Part shown: positions 8,273 through 16,490 of the stretch, piece by piece
Numbering within the stretch: position 1 is the first letter of the stretch
Layout of the letters: each line of letters opens with the position of its first letter
Assembly (NCBI GenBank): GCA_028877275.1
Contig: JAPPFP010000002.1
Span: forward strand, 3,182 to 47,898
Source of the DNA: Acidobacteriota bacterium
GTDB taxonomy: Bacteria > Acidobacteriota > Thermoanaerobaculia > Multivoradales > Multivoraceae
Direction of reading: 5' to 3'
Length of the DNA: 44,717 bases
Notes under the pieces: generated by a model
Database searches by the model: none
What the model was told of the DNA's origin: nothing
The model's input: the letters and a program-made list of their open reading frames with translations, nothing else
Program-made: the position numbers and the translations under genes

Positions 8273-9046
8273 TCAGGAATCCTCCATCGACGCCCGCACC
8301 GTCCGCAGGTCCTGGAGCGCCGCCTTGGCCATCGAACCGCCGTCACGCGCGACTTCGACGAAGCGGAATCCCTGCCTGATCCTTTTGGGGGCCTCCTTGA
8401 CCGTGCCGGCGACCCCGGCGAACAGACCGTGGCGCTTGCAGCCGTCAAGGATCTTGTCGATCGCGGCCGTGAACTTCTCGTCCTCCTGGTCCGCTGCCGG
8501 CCGGAGCCCCAGGGACACGCTGAGGTCGCTCGGGCCGACGTAGACGCCGTCGAGGCCCGGCACCGAGAGAATGTCGTCGAGGTTGTCGAGCGCCTGCTGG
8601 GTCTCGATCATCGGGATGCAGTAGATCTGCTCGTTCGCTTCCTCGAGGTAGTTCCCGCCGTAGAGCAGGCCCGCGCGGAACGGGCCGAAGCTGCGCTTGC
8701 CCCGCGGGGGGTACCGGCAGGCGGCCGCCGCGGCTTCCGCCTCCGCACGGCTGTTGACCATCGGGATGATGATCCCGTGAGCGCCGGCGTCCAGCATCTT
8801 GCCGATGATCCCCGGTTCGTTCCACGGCACCCGAACGATCGGCGTCGTGTCCGAGGCCGTCATCGCCTGCAGCATCTCGGTGGCCCGCTGGTAGTCGACC
8901 AGGCCATGCTGCATGTCGATCGTCGCCCAGTCGAAGCCGAGTCGCGACATGAGTTCGGCGCTGTGCGTGTCCGGGAACGCGAGCCAGGCGCCGAGCGCCG
9001 GCTCTCCGTGGTCGATCTTGTCGCGCAGACGGTTCTTCATCGGCAT
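8273..9046 (-). CDS. HpcH/HpaI aldolase/citrate lyase family protein
   Basis: A 257-residue class II (metal-dependent) pyruvate aldolase-like protein. Family features are visible: GAWLAFPDTHSAELMSRLGFD near the N-terminus, an acidic-QHG motif (IDMQHGL) that supplies the catalytic base, PMIET (metal-binding Glu) and GPSDLSVSLG. Relatives cleave 4-hydroxy-2-oxo acids such as 2-keto-3-deoxyglucarate or 4-hydroxy-2-oxoheptanedioate to pyruvate and an aldehyde. The start could be the ATG at 9046 or one two codons later; neither has a strong ribosome-binding site. It lies 84 bp from the peptidase upstream on the same strand. The substrate is not determinable. Confidence 0.88.
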   Translation of the reverse strand: MPMKNRLRDKIDHGEPALGAWLAFPDTHSAELMSRLGFDWATIDMQHGLVDYQRATEMLQAMTASDTTPIVRVPWNEPGIIGKMLDAGAHGIIIPMVNSRAEAEAAAAACRYPPRGKRSFGPFRAGLLYGGNYLEEANEQIYCIPMIETQQALDNLDDILSVPGLDGVYVGPSDLSVSLGLRPAADQEDEKFTAAIDKILDGCKRHGLFAGVAGTVKEAPKRIRQGFRFVEVARDGGSMAKAALQDLRTVRASMEDS

Positions 9047-9130
9047 TGCCTCTTAGCCCCTTCCTTCGTGCTTTGCGGTGGTGTGGCGGCGAATACTACG
9101 AGCTTGCGTCGCCGAGCGCACGAGACCGGC

Positions 9131-10204
9131 TCAGGGGACGAGCGATTCGTCCGGTTCAAGAGACGCCGCGAAGCCCGCGAGCAGATCGGCTGAGTGATCG
9201 ATGTCGTCCAGCGAGATCGTCTCGACGGCGCTGTGCATGTAGCGGTTCGGGACACTGATCAGCCCGGTCGCGACGCCCGCGCGCGTGATCTGGATCGAGT
9301 TCGCGTCGTTCGGCGCCGCTCGTCCGAGGGCCGCCAGCTGGAACGGGATCTTCTCTTCTTCCGCGACCGCTTCCAGCCGGTCGCTGACCTTCGGGTTCAT
9401 GTTCGGGCCGCGCACGATGACCGGCCCGCCGCCCAGCTTCAGGTCGCCCTCCTGACGCTTGCTGATCGTCGGGCAATCCGTCGCGTGCGTCACGTCGACC
9501 GCGATGCCCACGTCGGGATCGACGCCGTGAGTGCTGGTCCGCGCGCCGCGCAGACCGATCTCCTCGCAGACCGTCGACACCGCGTAGACCGCGACCTTCG
9601 GGTTCTTCCTGACGACCCGGCGGAGCGCCTCGATGACCACCCACAGGCCGGTCGTGTTGTCCATCTTCGGGGCGTTCGCCAGGCCGTTGCGCATCTCCTG
9701 AAACCCCAGGTCGAGCGTCACCGGATCGCCGACCCGCACCGCGCTCTTCGCATCGTCGCCATCCGTCGCGCCGATGTCGAGCCAGAGGTTCTCCATCTTG
9801 ACCACCCGCTTGCGTTCCTCCATGTCGAGCAGATGGATCGGCTTGCGGGCGATGACCGCTGGCACCGGCCCATCCTTCGCCCACACGGTCATCCGCTGAC
9901 CGATCAGCTGCTGCGGATCCCAGCCGCCGATCGGCTGCACCCACAGGAAGCCCTTGTCGTCGATGTAGCTGACGATAAGGCCGATCTGGTCGCAGTGGCC
10001 CGCGAACAGCACGCGGCGACCGTCCGGCTTCTCGCCGGCCTGGACGTTGACGGCCGCGATCACGTTGCCGTGAACGTCGGTCGACACGTCGTCGGCGAAC
10101 TTGCCCGCGTAGGCGCGGACGACTTCCTGTACCGGCTCCTCGTGTCCCGAGGGGCTCGGCGCGGCCAACAGATCAACGAAGAACTTTCTTGCGGTCTTGT
10201 TCAC
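9131..10204 (-). CDS. M42 family metallo-aminopeptidase
   Basis: A 357-residue zinc aminopeptidase of the M42 (glutamyl aminopeptidase / TET) family. All expected metal and catalytic residues are in place: H70 and D72 (AGHCDQIG), bridging D182 (KMDNTTG), catalytic E214 with E215 (CEEIGLRGA), D237 (AVDVTHATD) and H324 (YMHSAVE). These enzymes form dodecameric shells that trim peptides in the cytoplasm. The GTG start at 10204 has GGGAG 6 bases upstream. It follows the cis-prenyltransferase by 87 bp on the same strand, a possible but loose operon. Confidence 0.93.
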   Translation of the reverse strand: MNKTARKFFVDLLAAPSPSGHEEPVQEVVRAYAGKFADDVSTDVHGNVIAAVNVQAGEKPDGRRVLFAGHCDQIGLIVSYIDDKGFLWVQPIGGWDPQQLIGQRMTVWAKDGPVPAVIARKPIHLLDMEERKRVVKMENLWLDIGATDGDDAKSAVRVGDPVTLDLGFQEMRNGLANAPKMDNTTGLWVVIEALRRVVRKNPKVAVYAVSTVCEEIGLRGARTSTHGVDPDVGIAVDVTHATDCPTISKRQEGDLKLGGGPVIVRGPNMNPKVSDRLEAVAEEEKIPFQLAALGRAAPNDANSIQITRAGVATGLISVPNRYMHSAVETISLDDIDHSADLLAGFAASLEPDESLVP

Positions 10205-10291
10205 TTGCTGCTCCCAGCCGAAGATGCGCCCGACCGCTGGTCACGGTCGAGCAGTCCCGGCGGCTGTCCTGTTCGTTTCGGGTCCTGGAGT

Positions 10292-11155
10292 TCAACGTCC
10301 TCTGCGGCGCTGGCGGCTGCTGTACGACCTCAACGCGCGGAGGAGGTCGATCTTACGCAGAGCGGGCCAGTGCGTATCGCAGAAGTAGTACTCCGAGTAG
10401 GTGCTCTGCCACAGCAGGAAGCCGCTCAGGCGAACTTCGCCGCTCGTTCGGAGGATCAGGTCGGGCTCGGGCTGGCCGGAGGTGTAGAGGTAGCGCTCGA
10501 TCGACGAAGCACTGAACTCGTCCGCAACCTCGTCGAGGGATCTGCCGACCGCCGAGTTGTCCAGCAGGTAGTTGCGGAACGCGCTCGCGATCTCCTCGCG
10601 GCCGCCGTAGGCCATGGCGATGTTCAGCCGGTAGCGGTCGTAGCCGCTGGTCGCCGCCTCCGCCTCGCGGATCGCAGTCTGAAGGCTCTCGGGGAGCAGC
10701 TCGATCTGCCCCAGGAAGCGCACCCGAATGCCTTTTTGATGGACATCGTCGTGGTTCGTGAGTTCCCGGGTCTTCTCCTCGAACAGATCGAAGAGGGCCC
10801 GCACTTCCTTCGCGGAGCGATTGAAGTTGTCGAGCGACATGCTCCACACCGTGACGGTCGAGACATCGGCCTCGTAGCACCAGTTGAGTACTTCCCACAG
10901 CTTCTCGGCGCCCCGGAAGTGCCCTGCACTGACGTTGCCCAGTCCCTGCTGGCGCGCGAAGCGCCGGTTCCCGTCCATGATCAGCCCGATGTGCCGGGGC
11001 AGCCTCCAGGTCCGCACCTTGGACTCGAGCCGGCGCTGGTAGACGACGTAGAACGGCCACTTGATCAGGGCCTTGACACGCCGCCAGAGTTCGCTCGCAG
11101 GGCGTGTTTCCCGCGCCGGAATCGCGCCTGGCTCAGCAGAGTCGAAGACACTCAC
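10292..11155 (-). CDS. cis-Prenyltransferase (isoprenyl diphosphate synthase, UppS-like)
   Basis: A 287-residue cis-prenyltransferase that condenses isopentenyl diphosphate with an allylic diphosphate. The hallmark HIGLIMDGNRRFAR has its Mg-binding Asp at residue 61, and the C-terminal PDLILRTSGEVRLSGFLLWQ is also diagnostic. It carries an N-terminal extension of about 50 residues that canonical bacterial UppS (about 245-255 residues) lacks. It reads DGNRR where typical bacterial UppS has DGNGR. Both traits recall mycobacterial Z-farnesyl synthase and archaeal or eukaryotic enzymes. The product length may therefore differ from C55. The GTG start at 11155 has GGGGAG 7 bases upstream. Confidence 0.9.
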   Translation of the reverse strand: MSVFDSAEPGAIPARETRPASELWRRVKALIKWPFYVVYQRRLESKVRTWRLPRHIGLIMDGNRRFARQQGLGNVSAGHFRGAEKLWEVLNWCYEADVSTVTVWSMSLDNFNRSAKEVRALFDLFEEKTRELTNHDDVHQKGIRVRFLGQIELLPESLQTAIREAEAATSGYDRYRLNIAMAYGGREEIASAFRNYLLDNSAVGRSLDEVADEFSASSIERYLYTSGQPEPDLILRTSGEVRLSGFLLWQSTYSEYYFCDTHWPALRKIDLLRALRSYSSRQRRRGR

Positions 11156-11301
11156 CGGGAATCTCCCCGCCGGCCGGACGGCTGGTCACACGGAAGCCTC
11201 TTCACGCCTGCAAGTCTCTCTCTTCTCTGTGTTACTTTCCACCGGCACTCAGCCGCCGCCCTTCGCCCAACCACCGAAGCCGCCACGAGGCCACGCAACA
11301 G

Positions 11302-12738
11302 ATGCCACCGCGGAACTCACGGGAGTCGATCCGGCATCATAGCGACGTTGGAACACACCGGGGCGAGGCGCCGCGGAAGCCGCTCCGGGATCGACAACGC
11401 CCTGCCTGGCGTCCGATCTTCCCGGTCTTGTCACTGTTCGCTCTCGCAGGCCTGACCGGACCGACATCGGCAGCGCCGGCGCTCGAAACGACGGAGGGCA
11501 CCGAGGCGCTGCGTCTCTACCTGGACTGCGACTGGGGCTGCGACTTCACCTTTCAGCGCAGCCAGATCACCTACGTGAACTGGGTGCGCGATCGGCAGGA
11601 TGCCGAGGTCCATGTCCTCGTGACCATCCAGTCCGGCGGCAACTCCCGCGAGTACACCTTCAACTTCATCGGCCTGGAGCGCTTCGAAGGCGTCGACCAG
11701 AGGTTGATCCATACGTCGTCGTTCACCGACACGGACGACGAGCGCCGCCGCGGCGTACAGCGCATCCTGGAGTTGGGTCTCGTCCGCTACGTGCTCGAGA
11801 CGCCCCAGGCCGAAGGACTCGTCGTGGGGTTCGAGAACGGGGAAGAGCAAGGCGAACCACACCGCGATCACTTCCATCCCGAGCCGAACCACCTCGTCGC
11901 CGACCCGGAGGACGACCCCTGGAACCACTGGGTCTACCGCCTTCGCCTGAACACGGACTTCCGAAGCGAGGATCGCAGAGACTCTCAGTCCTACCAGACG
12001 AGCGCTTCGGCGGGCCGCACCACGGACATGTGGCGCATGGGAATGGGCGTCTTCTACTCCTACCGGGAAAGCAACTTCGAGTTCGAGGACGGCAGCACCT
12101 TCAAGAACGTCTCGCGGAGCACGAGCTACTTCGGCCAGGTGATCCGCACCCTGGCCCCGCACTGGGGCGTGGGCGTCGGCGCCAGCAGCCGTCGGTCGAC
12201 CTTCCTGAATCTGGACAACTCCTACCGCGCAGCGGCGGCCATCGAGTACAACTTCTTCCCCTATAGCGAGTCGTCCGAGCGCGAGTTCACCTTCGCCTAC
12301 TTCATCGGCGGCACGCGTCTCGACTACGAAGAGATCACCGTCTTCGACAAGCTGGAGGAGACCTTCACGGACCAGGGCGCTTACATCGCCTTCGGCATGG
12401 AGAGACCCTGGGGCGAGGCCCACCTCGATCTCCAGTACAGCCACTTCATCGACGACTTCGACCGCAGCCGGATCGAGTTCAGCACGGACGTCGAGTACCA
12501 CATCGTGCGTGGGCTGAGCTTTGACGTCTACGCCGGAATCTCGAGGATCCGGGACCAGATCTACCTCCCGAAGGGCGGAGCGACCGATGCGGAGGTGCTG
12601 GTCGCCAGACGTCAGTTGGAGACGGACCTTTCCTTCCGCGGCGGCATCCAGCTCCGCTACACCTTCGGTTCGATCTACAACAACGTGGTGAACTCGAGAC
12701 TCAGTAGCGAGAGCAGCGGCTTCTCGCGCATCTTTTAG
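11302..12738 (+). CDS. Predicted outer-membrane beta-barrel protein with an unknown N-terminal domain
   Basis: About 478 residues. A signal peptide (PIFPVLSLFALAGLTGPTSA) sits behind an unusually long basic n-region if the ATG at 11302 is used; the start is uncertain and the frame is open further upstream. A conserved-looking domain follows with DCDWGCDFTF, YVNWVRDRQDAEVHVLVT and FNFIGLERFEG. A linker leads to a C-terminal region of alternating aromatic/hydrophobic residues typical of transmembrane beta strands, ending in Phe (FSRIF), the usual outer-membrane insertion signal. I do not recognise a named family with certainty. It is divergent from the cis-prenyltransferase and upstream of trkA. 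Function unknown. Confidence 0.7.
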   Translation: MPPRNSRESIRHHSDVGTHRGEAPRKPLRDRQRPAWRPIFPVLSLFALAGLTGPTSAAPALETTEGTEALRLYLDCDWGCDFTFQRSQITYVNWVRDRQDAEVHVLVTIQSGGNSREYTFNFIGLERFEGVDQRLIHTSSFTDTDDERRRGVQRILELGLVRYVLETPQAEGLVVGFENGEEQGEPHRDHFHPEPNHLVADPEDDPWNHWVYRLRLNTDFRSEDRRDSQSYQTSASAGRTTDMWRMGMGVFYSYRESNFEFEDGSTFKNVSRSTSYFGQVIRTLAPHWGVGVGASSRRSTFLNLDNSYRAAAAIEYNFFPYSESSEREFTFAYFIGGTRLDYEEITVFDKLEETFTDQGAYIAFGMERPWGEAHLDLQYSHFIDDFDRSRIEFSTDVEYHIVRGLSFDVYAGISRIRDQIYLPKGGATDAEVLVARRQLETDLSFRGGIQLRYTFGSIYNNVVNSRLSSESSGFSRIF

Positions 12739-12771
12739 CACTCGCAGCGCGGCCTCCGGGCGCCGCTCCGG

Positions 12772-12777
12772 TATCGT
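12772..12777 (+). promoter_or_regulatory. -10 element TATCGT for trkA, leaderless type
   Basis: TATCGT is followed by 7 bases and then GTG at 12785. An alternative GTG at 12776 overlaps this element, so the promoter favours the downstream start. Confidence 0.45.
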
Positions 12778-12784
12778 GGACCGC

Positions 12785-14137
12785 GTGGCTGTCGTCATCG
12801 CCGGTGGCGGCGACATCGCGTACCTGCTCGCGTCCTCCCTGGCGCGAGAGAAGGATGTCTTCGTCATCCTGCCGACGGAGGCCGCCCGCAACCGGTTCGA
12901 GAACCTCGACCTGCAGCTGACGGTGGGGGCGGCGGCCAGCCGGTCCGTTCTCCAGCACGTAGGGCTCTCCGACGGCGACACCTTCGTCGCCTGCGCCGAT
13001 TCGGACGAACGCAACATCATCGCCTGTCTGGCGGCGCGCGGCCGGGCGCAGTGCGCGACGTACTGCTTCATCACGCAGGACGAACACCACGAGAGCTTCA
13101 ATGACCCGGAGCAGACCACTCTCGAGGAAGTCATCGACCACCTGATCTGGCCGCAGTGGTCATTGGCCCGGGAGATCGGCCGCATCGTGCTCGAGCCTCG
13201 GGCCCTCGATGTCGAGAGCTTCCACCGCGGTCGCATCTGGCTCGTGGAGTACAGGCTGGAGGCCGACTCTCCGCTCTGCGGCCCCACGCTCGCCGAGGCG
13301 CCCCTGCCACGCAACGCCCTCGTCGTGAGCAGGGTGCGCGAGGGCAAGCTGATCGTGCCCCGCGGACCGGACCACCTGGAAGCCGGCGACAAGGTGCTCT
13401 TCATGGGAAGGCGCACACCGCTTCGCCAGGTGGCGAAGCGCTTCTTCGCCGCTCCCGAAACCGTGGTCCGCAGCGTGACGATCGTCGGCGCCGGCCGCAC
13501 CGGCAGGCTCCTCGCGCGCAACCTCACCAGCGGCCTGTGGCCGGAGGTGAAGATCATCGAGGCCTCGCGACGGCGGTGCGAGGACATCGCCGACCAGGTA
13601 GGCCGGGCGATCGTTTTCCACGGCGACGGAACGGACCTGAGATTGCTGGAGGAGATCGGCGTCGCACGCAGCGACGCTCTGGTCGCCATGGCCGGCGACG
13701 ATCAGACGAACCTGCTCTGCTCCCTGATCGCGAAGCAGCTCGGGATTCCGAAGGTCGTCACGGGCGTCAGCAACGAAACCAGCAGCGCCCTCTTCGAGCG
13801 GGTCGGCATCGACGTCACCCTGAACGCCCGGTCCGCGGCGATCGCCGAGGTTCTCCACCAGATCCAGGCGCCCCGGCTGGAGTACCGCGCGACCCTCGAG
13901 GACGGCCTCGCCGAAGTCGTCGAAGTCGTCGTCCCCGACGACTTCGAGGCGCGTCGCCTGAAGGAGATGGACGTGCCGAACGGCGTGATCGTCGGCGGCG
14001 TGCTGCGCCAGTACAACACGATCGTGCCCGGCGGAGAAGACGAAGTACGGCCAGGCGACCGCCTGCTGATCGTGACCACGGCGGAGAGCTCGGGACTCGT
14101 CGGTCCGACCTTCGGCCTGACGCCCGGGGCGGCCTGA
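12785..14137 (+). CDS. trkA: TrkA: NAD-binding regulatory subunit of Trk potassium uptake
   Basis: A 450-residue cytoplasmic protein with the duplicated RCK_N/RCK_C architecture of TrkA. The first Rossmann fold opens VVIAGGGDIAYLLA and the second VTIVGAGRTGRLLA near the middle. Each is followed by an acidic-residue strand (FVILPTE, KIIEASR) and a C-terminal TrkA_C lobe. It gates the TrkH channel in response to nucleotides. The first fold has Ala instead of the last Gly of GxGxxG, so the second is the more canonical site. I prefer GTG 12785 over GTG 12776 because a TATCGT -10 element lies 7 bases before it. trkH follows after 18 bp. Confidence 0.93.
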   Translation: MAVVIAGGGDIAYLLASSLAREKDVFVILPTEAARNRFENLDLQLTVGAAASRSVLQHVGLSDGDTFVACADSDERNIIACLAARGRAQCATYCFITQDEHHESFNDPEQTTLEEVIDHLIWPQWSLAREIGRIVLEPRALDVESFHRGRIWLVEYRLEADSPLCGPTLAEAPLPRNALVVSRVREGKLIVPRGPDHLEAGDKVLFMGRRTPLRQVAKRFFAAPETVVRSVTIVGAGRTGRLLARNLTSGLWPEVKIIEASRRRCEDIADQVGRAIVFHGDGTDLRLLEEIGVARSDALVAMAGDDQTNLLCSLIAKQLGIPKVVTGVSNETSSALFERVGIDVTLNARSAAIAEVLHQIQAPRLEYRATLEDGLAEVVEVVVPDDFEARRLKEMDVPNGVIVGGVLRQYNTIVPGGEDEVRPGDRLLIVTTAESSGLVGPTFGLTPGAA

Positions 14138-14155
14138 CGGGCCGCGCGAGGGAGC

Positions 14156-15634
14156 GTGCGCGGCTCACTGGTACTCCGCACGACCCTGGCCCTGGTCGGC
14201 TGCTTCGGCGTCGTCCTGCTGGCGCCTTCCGCGGTCGAAGCCGCCTACGGCAACGGCCGAAGCGCGATGGGTTTCCTCGGCGCCGCGGGCGTAGCCATCC
14301 TGCTCGGACTCGGGTCTCGGCTCCTGCCCGGGCGGGGCCTGGAGATGCGGCGCATGGAAGGGCTCGCCACCGTCGGCATGTCCTGGCTGCTGCTGGTCCT
14401 GATCGGCGCCGCTCCCTATGTCGTGAACGGCTTCGAGCCCGCCGACGCGCTGTTCGAGTCGATGTCGGGGCTGACCGGCACCGGCGCCACGATCCTCACC
14501 GACTTCGATGCGGTCAGCGAGGGCGTGCTGCTGTGGCGCAGCCTGAGCGAATGGGTGGGCAGCATGGGCATCATCGCCCTTTTCATCGCCGTCCTGCCCG
14601 CGCTCCGCATCGCCGGCCGCCAGATGTTCTTCGCCGAAGCCCCCGGACCGACGGAGGAACGGCTCACGCCCCGCATTCGCAACACCGCGGTGGCGCTGTA
14701 CACCCTCTACGTCGGCTTGACCGTTCTGGAGACCGGAATCCTCGTCCGTCTCGGCATGCCGCTCTTCGACGCCATCTGCAACTCGCTCTCGACGGTCTCG
14801 GCGGGCGGCTTCTCACCTCATCCGAGCAGCATCGCGGGGTACAGCAGCCCCGCCATCGAGTGGACGGTCATGGCGTTCATGCTTCTCGCCGGCGCCAACT
14901 ACGCGTTCCAGTTCCAGGCCGTCCGGGGGCGGCCGCTGACCCTGCTGCGCAGCGAGGAGTTCCGGCTCTACCTCCTGATCGTCCTCGCTGCCACCCTGCT
15001 CCTGGCGTGCACGCTGAAAAGCGACGACGTAGCCCTGTGGGACTGGATCCGGGCCGGAGCGCTGTCCGAGGAGACTCTGAGGCGAGCAGGCTTCCAGGCG
15101 CTGACCCTCATCACCACGACCGGTTTCGCGACGGAGGACTTCGCGCTCTGGTCCGGAGCGAGCCAGACCATTCTCCTGCTGCTCATGTTCTGCGGCGGCT
15201 GCGGCGGTTCCGCCGCCGGCGGGCCGAAACTCGTCCGCATCTGGCTGATCGCCAAGTCCTCCCTGCTCGAGCTCTTCCACACCGTCTACCCGCGCGCGGT
15301 ACGGCCGTTGCGACTCGATGGCCGCCGGGTCCCGGAGGACGTGATCCACGCGATCGTCTCCTTCCTGCTGCTCTACCTCGTCCTCTTCGCTCTGAGCGTG
15401 GGAGTGGTCGGGCTGACCGGCGTGGGCATGGAGACCGCCGTAACCGCCAGCATCGCCACACTCGGCAACATCGGCCCCGGGCTCGGGGATGTCGGCCCGT
15501 TCGACAACTACGCCCACTTCCCGGCGCCGATCAAGGTGTATCTCTCGCTCAACATGTGGATCGGGCGGCTGGAGATCGTCACGGTCCTGATCTTCCTCCA
15601 CCCCGCTGCCTGGCTCGGCCTCCGCTGGCGCTGA
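14156..15634 (+). CDS. trkH: TrkH: potassium-translocating membrane subunit
   Basis: A 492-residue inner-membrane protein of the TrkH/KtrB superfamily with about 10 helices. Four pore-loop filter segments can be seen in order: LTGTGATIL, STVSAGGFSP, ITTTGFATED and ATLGNIGPGLG, each carrying the filter Gly. The segments GSMGIIALFIAVLPALRIAG and CGGCGGSAAGG between them are typical of the family. It takes up potassium and is regulated by the TrkA encoded 18 bp upstream. The GTG start at 14156 has a weak purine-rich stretch directly before it; the N-terminal helix fits this start. Confidence 0.94.
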   Translation: MRGSLVLRTTLALVGCFGVVLLAPSAVEAAYGNGRSAMGFLGAAGVAILLGLGSRLLPGRGLEMRRMEGLATVGMSWLLLVLIGAAPYVVNGFEPADALFESMSGLTGTGATILTDFDAVSEGVLLWRSLSEWVGSMGIIALFIAVLPALRIAGRQMFFAEAPGPTEERLTPRIRNTAVALYTLYVGLTVLETGILVRLGMPLFDAICNSLSTVSAGGFSPHPSSIAGYSSPAIEWTVMAFMLLAGANYAFQFQAVRGRPLTLLRSEEFRLYLLIVLAATLLLACTLKSDDVALWDWIRAGALSEETLRRAGFQALTLITTTGFATEDFALWSGASQTILLLLMFCGGCGGSAAGGPKLVRIWLIAKSSLLELFHTVYPRAVRPLRLDGRRVPEDVIHAIVSFLLLYLVLFALSVGVVGLTGVGMETAVTASIATLGNIGPGLGDVGPFDNYAHFPAPIKVYLSLNMWIGRLEIVTVLIFLHPAAWLGLRWR

Positions 15635-15643
15635 AGCCGCTGC

Positions 15644-15649
15644 TACAGT
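15644..15649 (+). promoter_or_regulatory. -10 element TACAGT (extended TGC), leaderless type
   Basis: TGCTACAGT is followed by 9 bases and then the ATG at 15659. An almost identical CCGCTGCTACAGT block precedes the aminotransferase start at 18757. Confidence 0.5.
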
Positions 15650-15658
15650 GCCCGGCCC

Positions 15659-16486
15659 ATGGAACTCCTGGCATCCGGCTACACCCTGGTTGAAGGACCC
15701 CGCGTCGACGCGGAAGACCGCCTCTACTTCAGCGACGTCCACAACGGCGGGGTCTACCGCCGCAGCCCGGACGGCGAGATCGAAACCGTCGTGCCGAAGC
15801 GCCGCGGCGTCGGCGGCATCGCGCTCCACGCCGACGGCGGCATCGTCTGCTCCGGCCGCAACATCTGCCACGTCCGGGATGGCGTAACGCGGATCCTGTT
15901 CGACCCGCCTGAGACTCCCGGCTTCAACGACCTGTTCGTCGACTCGAAGGGCCGCGTCATCTGCGGAACGATGCGCACGAGCCCGTTCACCGGCGAGAAG
16001 GAACGGACACCTGGAGAGTGCTGGCGGATCGAGGCGGAAGGCGAAGCCACCGAGCTCTACGGCGACATCAGCCTGACCAACGGCATCGGCTTCTCGCCGG
16101 ACGGCCACACCCTGTACCACGCCGACACGGCCCGGGGCCACGTGATCGCCCACGACGTCACGGACGACGGCCGCTGCGTCAACCGCCGCGCGATCGCCGA
16201 GCCCGACCGCGGCCGCCCCGACGGCCTCGCCGTCGACGAGGAGGGCTGCCTCTGGGTCGCCTGCGTCGCCGGCGGCTGCGTCACCCGCTTCGATCCCACG
16301 GGCCGGATCCTCAGCCACCTGGAAGTGCCCACGAGGAACATCACCAGCGTCTGCTTCGGCGGCAGCGACCGGCGCGACCTCTACGTCGTCACCACCGGCG
16401 ACCCGAAGGAGCCTGGAAGCAGCGGCTCGATCTACCGGACGCGATCGCCGGTGGCGGGGCTGGCGGTGCCGATGGCGACGATCTGA
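15659..16486 (+). CDS. SMP-30/gluconolactonase/LRE family protein
   Basis: A 275-residue six-bladed beta-propeller of the SMP-30 (regucalcin) family. The metal-site segments are present: VEGPRVD near the N-terminus (E12), TNGIGFSPDG (Asn ligand) and PDGLAVDEEGCLWVA (Asp ligand), with TSVCFGG in the last blade. Members hydrolyse aldonolactones such as gluconolactone or act on related sugar lactones. There is no signal peptide, so it is probably cytoplasmic. It has its own leaderless-type promoter and converges on phoD with a 4-bp gap. The lactone is not deducible. Confidence 0.88.
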   Translation: MELLASGYTLVEGPRVDAEDRLYFSDVHNGGVYRRSPDGEIETVVPKRRGVGGIALHADGGIVCSGRNICHVRDGVTRILFDPPETPGFNDLFVDSKGRVICGTMRTSPFTGEKERTPGECWRIEAEGEATELYGDISLTNGIGFSPDGHTLYHADTARGHVIAHDVTDDGRCVNRRAIAEPDRGRPDGLAVDEEGCLWVACVAGGCVTRFDPTGRILSHLEVPTRNITSVCFGGSDRRDLYVVTTGDPKEPGSSGSIYRTRSPVAGLAVPMATI

Positions 16487-16490
16487 CGAG

